Origin: Panacagrimonas sp.
GTDB lineage: Bacteria; Pseudomonadota; Gammaproteobacteria; Nevskiales; Nevskiaceae
NCBI GenBank assembly: GCA_021773655.1
Contig: JAJFJX010000171.1
Location: 1-7,717, forward strand
DNA length: 7,717 nt
Reading direction: 5' to 3'
The first letter of the stretch is position 1; each line of letters begins with the position of its first letter. Positions 1 to 6,231 of the stretch are shown piece by piece. Position numbers and translations under genes: made by a program. The notes below the pieces were generated by a model. That model had not been told where the DNA came from, did not search any database, and worked only from the letters and a program-made list of their open reading frames with translations.

Positions 1-91
1 TGCGCGCGGTCGCCTTGCGGGCGGCCGGTTTGCGAGTCGCCGACTTGCGTTTGGCGGGGGCCTTTTTAGCCACCGAACCAGTTGCAGCCAT
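1..91 (-). CDS. N-terminus of a Lys/Ala/Arg-rich, histone H1-like protein (partial, runs off the left edge)
   Basis: Thirty codons are visible, starting at an ATG at 91-89 with a strong Shine-Dalgarno (AGGAGA, 7 bases before the ATG). The peptide begins MAATGSVAKKAPAKRKSATR and continues with KPAARKATAR. It consists almost only of Ala, Lys, Arg, Thr and Pro, with repeated KA/RK/PA units. Such tails occur in bacterial histone H1-like DNA-binding proteins, in AlgP-like proteins, and as extensions of phasin-type granule proteins. The basic composition suggests nucleic-acid or polyanion binding in the cytoplasm. The fragment is too short to tell these options apart, and the rest of the gene lies to the left of the window. 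It has its own 225-base upstream region, so it is probably transcribed separately from the XRE regulator gene. Confidence 0.7.
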   Translation of the reverse strand, partial: MAATGSVAKKAPAKRKSATRKPAARKATAR

Positions 92-316
92 AACACTCTC
101 CTATTGAATTTAGCAATCAGTGTGTCGTTGAATTGACACCGTGTTGAAGCTCGTAACCCATTGCAGTTACCAATAAGTTAAAATGCAGGATACTGAACAT
201 GACGTTGCAACGCCGGGTTGGCATGTAATGCATGCACGGCGAACGCAACAATCTCTGCGCAATCACGCTGCGTCGTGTAGGCAAAAGGATGGAGAATCTC
301 GCGCGGGTCGCCGTAT
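92..316. other. Intergenic region upstream of the H1-like gene
   Basis: This 225-base gap lies between the end of the XRE regulator gene and the start of the H1-like gene. It is more AT-rich on its left side (about 92-185), as expected for a promoter and leader of the minus-strand H1-like gene. I see no convincing -35/-10 pair. A short inverted repeat, GTGTC-N8-GACAC at 122-139, could be an operator half-site pair but is weak. I find no clear hairpin plus T-run terminator for the XRE gene and no credible small gene on either strand. Confidence 0.4.
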
Positions 317-1168
317 TCAGGTCGCGGGTGGAACACTCAACTGCCGCAAAAACTCCGCTGTCTGATGCGCTTGAACCACGGCTGATCGCACCAACTCATC
401 GAAGTGATTGGTCAGCCCGCGCACATGTTCCGTGGTGTTAAACACGAAATAGCTTTGCCCGATATAGACCGCCGCGCGCTTCGGACCGAAGATCATATAG
501 GGCACAGAATAGAGCCCCAGACCGTCGAACAGATACAGCCGCAGGGACGGATATAACTCGTCCAGAATACCGGTCATCCGGTCGATTTGCTCCTGCCGGG
601 CGGCAGCGTCCAGCGCTGTCCATAGCCCGTGGCCAAGTGCGAATTCTTCCCAGGTATGCCGCGCCATGCAAATTTCCATGTCCGTTTCCGGCATCCGCGA
701 ATAATCCAGCTGGTCCCGGGTCACGGCCGCCGCTTGCGCCGTCGTCTTGGTGATCGGCTCCCGGTATTCGTGCTGGATCACGGCGTCTGTCTTGGCCAGA
801 TCGGGCAGGGTGGTCGGCACATAGCGAATCTTGTATCCGGCGGCTTCGGCGTGCCATCGGGCCAGCCCGGCATCGACCGGCGTCCGTGCGCTCGGCGTGA
901 TCTGTAGTGATTCGTGCAGGATGTCGGCGCCGCGCTTGGCCTCCTGGCTCAACCCCAACAACCAGTCGAGACTGACCTGCAAGGCGATTGCCAACGCCGC
1001 CGCCGTGTCGGCTCTCGGCAGTCGCCCTTGGTCGATCGCCAACAGTTGCGACAACGTCGACCGGTCGACCCCCGACCGCCGCGCCAGGGCTGATCGGCTC
1101 ATGCCCGACCGGGCCAACGCTTCACCCAAGCGTACCCGAAAGATGTTCGCGGTATATCGGCGGTCCAT
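317..1168 (-). CDS. XRE-family (Cro/CI-type HTH) transcriptional regulator with unknown C-terminal domain
   Basis: This is a 283-aa cytoplasmic DNA-binding protein. Residues about 12-66 form a lambda-repressor-like helix-turn-helix: LGEALARSGMSRSALARRSG followed by VDRSTLSQLL and a hydrophobic helix ending SLDWLLGLS. That is the usual XRE layout, including the DWLLG ending. Residues about 80-283 are a large C-terminal region with many aromatic residues (for example LRLYLFDGLGLYSVPYMIFG near 209-228). It could sense a ligand or multimerise, but I do not recognise the fold. The ATG at 1168 was chosen because it places the HTH at the N-terminus, with a weak AGGG 9-12 bases upstream. An in-frame ATG at 1219 overlaps the permease stop (TGATG) and would add 17 residues of no obvious domain. 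The gene follows the permease by 50 bases and may regulate the transporter genes or itself; that is inference. Confidence 0.85.
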   Translation of the reverse strand: MDRRYTANIFRVRLGEALARSGMSRSALARRSGVDRSTLSQLLAIDQGRLPRADTAAALAIALQVSLDWLLGLSQEAKRGADILHESLQITPSARTPVDAGLARWHAEAAGYKIRYVPTTLPDLAKTDAVIQHEYREPITKTTAQAAAVTRDQLDYSRMPETDMEICMARHTWEEFALGHGLWTALDAAARQEQIDRMTGILDELYPSLRLYLFDGLGLYSVPYMIFGPKRAAVYIGQSYFVFNTTEHVRGLTNHFDELVRSAVVQAHQTAEFLRQLSVPPAT

Positions 1169-1218
1169 AGCCAGCAACCCTACCACAGCCCGGCCCTCAA
1201 GGGGGGCTGCGAACACCA

Positions 1219-1992
1219 TCACCCGGCAACGGCAACGAACCCCGCCCGCCCCAGAAACACCATTCCGATCACCAGCACGATGCGCTGGGTCCAGGTTCTG
1301 AATTGCTGTTCGGGCATCCGGCGCAACACCCGGTTGCCGGCCGCCGTCCCCGCCACAGCCAGCACCGCTGCCGCCACGAACAACCATAGCGGCAGCACCG
1401 CCCCATCGTTCTCCGGCCGGTTGTTCGGCAGTAGTTCGGCGACGATGATCGAGAAGTAGACCACCTTCAGCATGTGGGAAAGCGACTGCGTGGCCGATTT
1501 CGTCGCCACGATGGACAGCTTGTCGAATGTACAGTGGACGTAAAGGGTATCGAGCAACGGGCCGGCGACGCCTGACAGCACTTGAAACACGGTGGTGAAA
1601 ACCCCGCCGACAACAGCCATCCCCGGTTGTTCAATATGCACGCGTATCAACCGGGCCACCCCCCGGTGCACGAAAGGGATCGCCCCCAGGATGATCAGCA
1701 CCACCAGCGCGTTGGGGACCACCGACAACCGCGCCAGCACCGCCATTGCCGCAACCGCTCCCACCAGGTGCATGGCGATGATCCGCCATCTGATGTGCGG
1801 CAGCAGGAACAACGCCCGCGATCCGTTCGCCACTGCCTGAATGACCCCGTGCAGCACCATGGCCTGTGCGACGGGCAACGCCGTGACCAGCACACCCATC
1901 AGGATGATACCGCCGGCCATGCCAAAGATCCCCGACAGAAACGCTGTCGGCACCACCGCCCCCAGAACCAGCAGCGTCGCCGTCAGGCTCAC
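1219..1992 (-). CDS. TauE/SafE family membrane permease (putative sulfite/organosulfonate-type anion exporter)
   Basis: This is a 257-aa polytopic inner-membrane protein made largely of hydrophobic segments separated by short basic loops, with about eight likely membrane spans. The family has two pseudo-repeats. The first shows the glycine-rich signature GIFGMAGGIILMG at about 21-33, and the second shows LSGVAGPLLDT at about 139-149. Both are typical of TauE/SafE (formerly DUF81) permeases. The C-terminus, with RRMPEQQFRTWTQRIVLVIG near 224-243, also matches the usual end of the family. Characterised members export sulfite, sulfoacetate or related anions, but the substrate cannot be read from this sequence. 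The start is a GTG at 1992 whose GTGA overlaps the stop of the CDF gene, implying translational coupling. A cation transporter and a presumed anion permease are therefore made together. Confidence 0.88.
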   Translation of the reverse strand: MSLTATLLVLGAVVPTAFLSGIFGMAGGIILMGVLVTALPVAQAMVLHGVIQAVANGSRALFLLPHIRWRIIAMHLVGAVAAMAVLARLSVVPNALVVLIILGAIPFVHRGVARLIRVHIEQPGMAVVGGVFTTVFQVLSGVAGPLLDTLYVHCTFDKLSIVATKSATQSLSHMLKVVYFSIIVAELLPNNRPENDGAVLPLWLFVAAAVLAVAGTAAGNRVLRRMPEQQFRTWTQRIVLVIGMVFLGRAGFVAVAG

Positions 1993-2930
1993 GCGGTTCC
2001 CGGTGCAGATTGGTCTCGGCGGTGTCCGAGCCGGCTCTGCGCCTCAATGAACACCCGCTTGATCTCCGGATGTGCCGTCTTGATGCGCCGTTCCAGGTCG
2101 CTGATGGCCGCCTCGACCTCCGCCGACGACAGCGAATCCTCGAAATCCAGGCTCAGGTTCAGCAGCACGTCCGTGGGTCCGAAGTGCATCGTCAACGCTT
2201 CGTTAACATGCAGCACTCGTTGATCGGCTGTTGCCAGCCGCAGGATGCCATCGTTGACTCGCCCGCTCGCCGCCTCGCCGATCAGCAGGCCCTTCGTCTC
2301 GAACGCCAGCAACCCTGCCGTCACCGCCAAAATCACCCCGATCAAGATCGATGCGACGCCGTCGAGCACCGGCATTTCCAGCACCTGAGCCAACGCAATC
2401 CCGACCATTGCCGTAATCAGTCCAAGCATCGCCGCCGTGTCTTCAAACAGCACGGTGAACAGGGCAGGGTCCTTGCTGACCCGCACTGCCTCCCAATATC
2501 CGCGCCTGCCCTTGGTGCTGCGGAACTCGCGGAACGCCACCATCCAGGCGCCGGCCTCAAAAACCATCGCCAACCCAAGCACGATATAGTTGATCAGCGG
2601 GTTGCCCAGTTCATGCGGGTTCGCAACCTTCTGCACGCCCTCATAGATCGACACCCCGGCGCCAATGCCAAACAGCAGGATGGCGACAACGAACGACCAG
2701 AAGTACAGCTCCATCCCATAGCCGAACGGATGCTTGGCGTCTGCCGGCTTCCCGGCCCGCCGCAAGCCATGCAAGATCAGCGCCTGATTACCCGTATCGA
2801 CCACCGAGAGGATCGCTTCACTCAGCATCGCCGAACTACCGCTGATGCTGGCAGCGACGAACTTGGTAATGGCGATCAGTCCGTTCCCGATAAGCGCCGC
2901 ATAGACGACCGTCTTTGTGCCATGTGCCAT
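1989..2930 (-). CDS. Cation diffusion facilitator (CDF) transporter, ZnT9-like branch
   Basis: This 313-aa inner-membrane protein probably exchanges divalent metal (Zn, Fe, Mn, Co or Ni) for protons. TM1 is about 8-30. TM2 holds MLSEAILSVVDTGNQ at about 35-49, and the conserved HPFGYGMELYFWSF block is at about 67-80. TM5 contains FEDTAAMLGL at 162-171, and a cytoplasmic ferredoxin-like C-terminal domain follows from about 215. The SEAI...DTGNQ and HPFGYG motifs place it in the branch related to SLC30A9/ZnT9. The TM2 metal position that is usually His (HxxxD) is Leu41 here, while Asp45 remains. The ATG at 2930 was chosen because homologues start with M-x-H-G and because upstream sequence in this frame is the tRNA gene. 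No clear Shine-Dalgarno is visible. The gene lies 40 bases after the tRNA 3' end and overlaps the permease by 4 bases. Confidence 0.9.
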   Translation of the reverse strand: MAHGTKTVVYAALIGNGLIAITKFVAASISGSSAMLSEAILSVVDTGNQALILHGLRRAGKPADAKHPFGYGMELYFWSFVVAILLFGIGAGVSIYEGVQKVANPHELGNPLINYIVLGLAMVFEAGAWMVAFREFRSTKGRRGYWEAVRVSKDPALFTVLFEDTAAMLGLITAMVGIALAQVLEMPVLDGVASILIGVILAVTAGLLAFETKGLLIGEAASGRVNDGILRLATADQRVLHVNEALTMHFGPTDVLLNLSLDFEDSLSSAEVEAAISDLERRIKTAHPEIKRVFIEAQSRLGHRRDQSAPGTA

Positions 2931-2970
2931 TGCGAGTACCGTTCTATCCGGTTGATGAGGCGAGGGAGAA

Positions 2971-3044
2971 TGGAGGCCCGGGCCGGAATCGAACCGACGT
3001 ACAAGGATTTGCAATCCTCTGCATAGCCACTCTGCCACCGGGCC
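2971..3044 (-). tRNA. tRNA-Cys (anticodon GCA), complete with encoded CCA
   Basis: The 74-base gene folds as a full cloverleaf. The acceptor stem GGCCCGG pairs with CCGGGCC, followed by discriminator U and an encoded CCA. The anticodon stem GAGGA/TCCTT holds loop TTGCAAA with anticodon GCA. The T stem GTCGG/CCGGC holds loop TTCGATT. U73 is the known cysteine identity base. The D stem is short (GCA/TGC), as in E. coli tRNA-Cys. The gene is intact even though an integrase gene ends only 82 bases from its 5' end. No terminator is visible before the CDF gene, so the tRNA may be cut from a longer transcript. Confidence 0.97.
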
Positions 3045-3055
3045 AAGGGGTTGGA

Positions 3056-3083
3056 AGTAAACGGTTCTCGCGGCAGGCGTCAA
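3056..3083 (-). promoter_or_regulatory. Candidate sigma70-type promoter for tRNA-Cys and perhaps the downstream transporter genes
   Basis: Reading on the minus strand, TTGACG (3083-3078) matches the -35 consensus at five of six positions. After a 16-base spacer, TTTACT (3061-3056) matches the -10 consensus at four of six. The tRNA begins 11 bases after the -10 box, a sensible distance for a short 5' leader. The -35 box overlaps the first GTCAAA copy of the repeat array. The assignment is by eye only. Confidence 0.45.
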
Positions 3084-3118
3084 ACGATTTGTCACTTTGA
3101 CCCCGGCAGTTTGTCAAA
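3079..3118. repeat. Three GTCAAA hexamers in alternating orientation, 17-bp spacing (possible integrase/excisionase or attachment region)
   Basis: GTCAAA is at 3079-3084, its reverse complement TTTGAC at 3096-3101, and GTCAAA again at 3113-3118, so successive copies start exactly 17 bp apart. A direct repeat TTTGTCA also occurs at 3088-3094 and 3110-3116. The array fills most of the gap between the integrase stop and the tRNA. By position it could be recombinase arm- or core-type binding sites, or an operator on the tRNA promoter. Hexamers can recur by chance, so this is a candidate only. Confidence 0.35.
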
Positions 3119-3126
3119 AAGGCCCG

Positions 3127-4152
3127 TCATCCGTTCTTATCCTGTGCCCGGTTCAGGTGGACGACCGCTTCTGATGCCCGTTCCTCACGCTCTGAATACT
3201 CCCGAACCATCCGCTCCGTAGCATGGCCGGTGAGAGCTCCAATTATGTCAGGCCCGCAACCAAGCAGGCGAAGTCGGCGCGCTCCCTTGAATCGGAGCCC
3301 GTGAAGACCGTAGCCGGTATGTCCACATTTTTTGAGGGTCTTCCGGACCTCGTTTCTTAGATTACCCTCGGTCCAGGGCTTTCCGGTCTTTGTGGTGAAC
3401 ATCACCAAGTCGGTCCTGGGAAGTTCGGCGACGATTTGCTTCAACCGGTCGCTGGCCGGGATCGCTAACATGGCCTTGGTCTTCTTCTGGGTGAACACCT
3501 CAATGCCCTCCCCGTGCCAATGGGTCCATGCGAGACGGATGACGTCCTGCCCGCGTTGGCATGTCTCCAAGGCCGCGCCGACAACCCATCTCAGCTCTTT
3601 GTAGGCAGCCTTATCGAAATCATCGATGACGTTTTCGGGCCATGGTGAGTAACCGGGGCCCTGCTTGAGCTTCATGCGCCGCATGTTCACCGGATTGGCC
3701 TTGCCAAATTGGTTCGGATCGACGAACGCGCCGAAGCCGAACAGCAGGGAAAAAACCTGCATGCGGTAGTTCGCCTTGCGCGGCTTGCTGGCGAGCTTAT
3801 TGCGATGGGCGATTAGAGCCGGGGCGGCGGTGTCCTTGACCCTGGAGCGCCCCCAGACCCGGTCAATGGCCGTCAGGTGGCGCTCATAGTCCCGCAGCGT
3901 CAATGGAGCCTTTTCCCGGTATTCCGGGCTGTCCCTGTAGACTCTTATTAGACTCGACCAGGTGCCATACCCCGGCGGCTGCGGCTTCCTTTCCTCGCGG
4001 AGCTCGGCGATCCGCTGAACGAGCGCCACCGGGTCCTTGTCGGGTAGCTGCTCGCCAGTCTTGCGCCAGTACAGATAGAACCCGCCTTCGGCGCGGCGCA
4101 CCCACTTGACACCTTTGATCTCGATCCGGACCCCTCCGACCTCAATCCACAT
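3127..4152 (-). CDS. Tyrosine-type site-specific recombinase (integrase)
   Basis: This 341-aa enzyme is predicted to insert and excise the element by strand exchange through a 3'-phosphotyrosine link. The N-terminal part (about 1-160) has an arm-binding region followed by a core-binding domain with the common pattern LTLRDYERHL. The catalytic domain (about 165-335) shows the expected residues: Arg200 in TCQRGQDVIRL, a Lys near 223-226 in the beta-hairpin, the H284-GL-R287 box in GLHGLRFKGARRL, His310 in LTGHATERM, and nucleophile Tyr319. All key residues are present, so the enzyme should be active. The start ATG is preceded by GGAGGGGGCAA, an excellent ribosome site, and overlaps the AlpA-like gene by 11 bases. 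Its stop lies 82 bases from the 5' end of tRNA-Cys. It is the last gene of the element, which extends to the right. Confidence 0.95.
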   Translation of the reverse strand: MWIEVGGVRIEIKGVKWVRRAEGGFYLYWRKTGEQLPDKDPVALVQRIAELREERKPQPPGYGTWSSLIRVYRDSPEYREKAPLTLRDYERHLTAIDRVWGRSRVKDTAAPALIAHRNKLASKPRKANYRMQVFSLLFGFGAFVDPNQFGKANPVNMRRMKLKQGPGYSPWPENVIDDFDKAAYKELRWVVGAALETCQRGQDVIRLAWTHWHGEGIEVFTQKKTKAMLAIPASDRLKQIVAELPRTDLVMFTTKTGKPWTEGNLRNEVRKTLKKCGHTGYGLHGLRFKGARRLRLLGCGPDIIGALTGHATERMVREYSEREERASEAVVHLNRAQDKNG

Positions 4153-4411
4153 TTGCCCCCTCCAGTGCTGCTATCGGATCAACAGTATCCGTCCTGGAGT
4201 GTGGGTCGCCGGAGCGCAGCCGATCAAGGCACGCATCCAGGTCTTCCCTATACCAAAGCATATTGCCTCCATCGGCGAAGCCGGGAGGGTAAGCGCTGTC
4301 TTTCACGCGGTCGGCAAACTTGGTCGGCGAGACGCCCATATACGCAGAAGCCATTGTCGCGCTCATGCGCCGCGGCCAATCTGGATAGTTGAAGGTGTTC
4401 TTGCCGCCCAC
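4142..4411 (-). CDS. AlpA/excisionase-like small HTH protein
   Basis: This is an 89-aa protein. Residues about 14-64 (RRMSATMASAYMGVSPTKFA, then a YPPG turn and LWYREDLDACLDRL) match the winged MerR-like helix-turn-helix of AlpA and phage excisionases. In that fold the PPG turn and a final L/W-Y-x-x-x-L-D motif are typical. Such proteins bend attachment-site DNA to favour excision or activate the integrase gene. The start is a GTG at 4411, three bases after the preceding stop codon. I chose it because the domain begins at WPRRM, so the later ATG at 4366 would cut it and has no ribosome site. The gene overlaps the integrase start by 11 bases, as in many integrase-excisionase modules. The tail after residue 65 is acidic and probably flexible. 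Confidence 0.8.
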   Translation of the reverse strand: MGGKNTFNYPDWPRRMSATMASAYMGVSPTKFADRVKDSAYPPGFADGGNMLWYREDLDACLDRLRSGDPHSRTDTVDPIAALEGANVD

Positions 4412-4414
4412 TGG

Positions 4415-5623
4415 TCAGGTCTCACCCTCGCCGAAGATACCGGGGCCGTCGCCGACAGATGGCAGGAGATGCTTCGCGTCCCGCCCGAATACAGCGACTG
4501 TTACGGCGTCGAGATAGACTTGAGCCATATCGCGCTGGTATGCGGCGACAAGCAGCCTATCCCGCTGGTAATCGCTGCCGAAGACCTGCAGGGCGTCCTG
4601 GGGGTCGTGCCCAGCCGGAGGCGGCTTGATGCGGCCGGCGATCAACGGTGAGTCCGGCTTGTTGATACCGTACAGATTTCCAGTCCGCACGATGTGCTGC
4701 GCGTCGCCGGTGGCAACATGCATCGCGATTGAGGCCAGTTGATCCAACGCTGGGGTAGCGTCCTGATAGACGCAGAGGTGCGACACAAGATCGCCACCAG
4801 GCTCGCGCAACCGGACCTCAACGGCGCCATGACCCATGCTGTGGATACTGCGGCTGAGCTTCACGCCGAGGGTCAGATCGTCGGCCGGCAGCATCACCTC
4901 CTCACCGCGCGCGAACGATGAAACAGCCGCGGCGCCGAGTAAACTGGCGGCAAACAGGGCGGCGCGCTTGGTCGACTTCGGTTGGCGCGGCCGGGGCTTG
5001 ATGCCCGGCCGCCGCATCGCAAGAACTCGCCGGTTGCGGTCGGCCTGGCGCTGGCGCTCCAGATCCTCCCACAATTCTTCGACCGGCTCAGCCTCTGCCA
5101 GTGACACGGCGTCTATCGAAGTCACCAACTCAAATAAGCGGCGCATGTGGTGGAGTTCTTCGTCATGCTTGCTCAGCCGTCGGCGGATGGCTTTCGGGCT
5201 GTGCAGCTTGCGGCGCGCCCGCGGCGTCGGCTGGCGAAATCGATCAATCCGTTTGATCCTGCGAAAATCGTCAAGACAACCGCCAACGGTCTCGTCGAAG
5301 TAGTTCCAGTCGGCGATGTGGTTGCAGATCATCCGGACGTGATATCGCAGCGACCCTAAGCCATGAATCATGATGGTTTTCCGACGCGCCGGAGGCAGAT
5401 TTTTGGCCAACTCGACGCCGTACTTCTCAAGTTCCATGGCAATCGATTGCCGATCTCGGAACGTTTTTCGCCTGTCTTCGCGATAGACGATCTCGCGCAG
5501 CAGAGCGCGGTCGCCATAAAGCGTCGGAACGATTGATCCAATGAAGGTCACCTCGCCACATTCCGACGCCGCCTCCATGAAATACTGGACGTAGTCGTCC
5601 AGCGGCTCGGTTTGGATCTTCAT
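4415..5623 (-). CDS. Unrecognised 402-aa protein with basic centre and one hydrophobic segment
   Basis: I do not recognise this family. Four parts are visible. Residues about 1-125 look globular and charged, with YHVRMICNHIADWNYFDETV near 94-113. Residues about 122-220 are strongly basic with many Arg/Lys and predicted helix (for example PRARRKLHSPKAIRRRLSKH and later IKPRPRQPKSTKR). Residues about 221-239 form a hydrophobic, Ala/Leu-rich segment (AALFAASLLGAAAVSSFA) that could be one membrane span or an internal signal-like sequence. A mixed C-terminal domain runs from about 240 to 402. If membrane-bound, the basic side would be cytoplasmic and the C-terminal domain periplasmic; that is inference. 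The ATG at 5623 was chosen because AAGGG lies 6 bases upstream; a GTG one codon earlier (5626) is possible. The start overlaps the previous stop (TGATG). Confidence 0.8.
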   Translation of the reverse strand: MKIQTEPLDDYVQYFMEAASECGEVTFIGSIVPTLYGDRALLREIVYREDRRKTFRDRQSIAMELEKYGVELAKNLPPARRKTIMIHGLGSLRYHVRMICNHIADWNYFDETVGGCLDDFRRIKRIDRFRQPTPRARRKLHSPKAIRRRLSKHDEELHHMRRLFELVTSIDAVSLAEAEPVEELWEDLERQRQADRNRRVLAMRRPGIKPRPRQPKSTKRAALFAASLLGAAAVSSFARGEEVMLPADDLTLGVKLSRSIHSMGHGAVEVRLREPGGDLVSHLCVYQDATPALDQLASIAMHVATGDAQHIVRTGNLYGINKPDSPLIAGRIKPPPAGHDPQDALQVFGSDYQRDRLLVAAYQRDMAQVYLDAVTVAVFGRDAKHLLPSVGDGPGIFGEGET

Positions 5624-6006
5624 CACCCGCCCTTGGCCTGCTGTACGCCTACGGTGTGGGCAGTGCCGGCTTCTTTGGCGGTCTTCGCGCGGCGAACTGT
5701 TTTGACCGGTCCCGCCGGTTTGGCAAGATCGCCAGTGCCGGCGTTCAGGAGAGCGCTGAAATCCTCATCCGAGACCGAGATGGCACGCTTCTTTGTGGCG
5801 TCCGACGCCTTGTGCAATGTCGTTTTTCGCGGTGGCAGGAAGCCAAATCCGCGCGGCTCGACCACGAAGAACACCACCCCTTGCTCCATTTTCTTTTGGA
5901 TAACAGGGATGACCTTGTCGTCGTCATCTTCGGTCCAAACGAACGTCAGATCGCCGGACTCGTTGAGCATTGACGTTGATCGTGTAGCCGCTACCTGCTG
6001 GCTCAT
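5623..6006 (-). CDS. Unrecognised 127-aa protein
   Basis: The start is well supported: an ATG at 6006 with GGAGG seven bases upstream, in the 21-base gap after the preceding gene. Residues about 13-57 form a compact alpha/beta-like unit: SMLNESGDLTFVWTEDDDDK, then an amphipathic helix VIPVIQKKMEQG, then a very hydrophobic strand VVFFVVEPRG. Residues 58-85 (PPRK...ISVSDEDFSALL) seem to be a linker and a second helix. The tail after about 88 is rich in Ala, Gly, Lys and Thr and is probably disordered. I do not know the function, and no catalytic motif is seen. Its place in the coupled gene chain suggests that it works with, or is co-regulated with, the 402-aa protein whose start overlaps its stop. 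Confidence 0.78.
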   Translation of the reverse strand: MSQQVAATRSTSMLNESGDLTFVWTEDDDDKVIPVIQKKMEQGVVFFVVEPRGFGFLPPRKTTLHKASDATKKRAISVSDEDFSALLNAGTGDLAKPAGPVKTVRRAKTAKEAGTAHTVGVQQAKGG

Positions 6007-6027
6007 TTTGTGTCCTCCGAGATCTCA

Positions 6028-6231
6028 TCAATCGTTGTTTCGGCCATAGGATTCCTCTGCCTTGATGGTGTTGACGAGTGTGGTCTCGACGCGTTCAACC
6101 GTGGCCCCGCCGCCAGTTGCCGCGTGGTAGTTGGTGGCCCGGTCGTTGGCGGCGGCTTCAGTCCCGAACATTTCGCGTTTGAAGGTGCCGCCGGAGCGCG
6201 TGGTCACGCGCCAGTCGGTGCGCGTCGTCAT
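6028..6231 (-). CDS. Unrecognised 67-aa protein
   Basis: This small protein starts at an ATG whose ATGA overlaps the stop of the metallophosphoesterase gene, with AAGGG eight bases upstream. Its pattern, WRVTTRSGGTFKREMFGTEA, a short Ala-rich helix, then GGGATVERVETTLV, suggests a beta-hairpin, helix and strand. That is common in small phage or plasmid proteins but is not diagnostic. It has no Cys and no membrane segment. It is considered real because of the tight overlap, the good ribosome site and the codon use, not because of homology I can name. Confidence 0.7.
   Translation of the reverse strand: MTTRTDWRVTTRSGGTFKREMFGTEAAANDRATNYHAATGGGATVERVETTLVNTIKAEESYGRNND

Noticed and set aside
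183..441. Short plus-strand frames in the left intergenic region
   Set aside because: The composition looks random, there is no good ribosome site, and they run into the antisense of the XRE gene.
2010..3026. Long plus-strand open frame of 338 aa
   Set aside because: It is antisense to the well-supported CDF gene, is rich in His, Arg and Gln with no domain, and is a shadow caused by high GC codon bias.
2931..3095. N-terminal extension of the CDF frame up to 3095
   Set aside because: The extra residues (VAEWLCRGLQILVRRFDSGP) are the reading of the tRNA-Cys gene itself. The true start is the ATG at 2930.
3089..3117. Second promoter with TTGACA at 3117-3112
   Set aside because: The hexamer 17 bases downstream (TGACAA) matches the -10 consensus at very few positions.
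3096..3118. Hairpin TTTGAC-N11-GTCAAA as a terminator for the integrase
   Set aside because: The stem has six mostly weak pairs, and the T-run lies before the stem on the transcribed strand, so it does not fit a rho-independent terminator.
3120..3126. AGGCCCG shared between the integrase end and the tRNA 3' acceptor (2974-2980), as an attachment repeat
   Set aside because: The match is only 7 bases in GC-rich sequence and does not extend on either side. It is too short for a tRNA attachment duplication.
4106..4651. Plus-strand open frame of 181 aa across the AlpA-like gene
   Set aside because: It is antisense to the AlpA-like gene and the end of the 402-aa gene, with no recognisable motif and no ribosome site seen.
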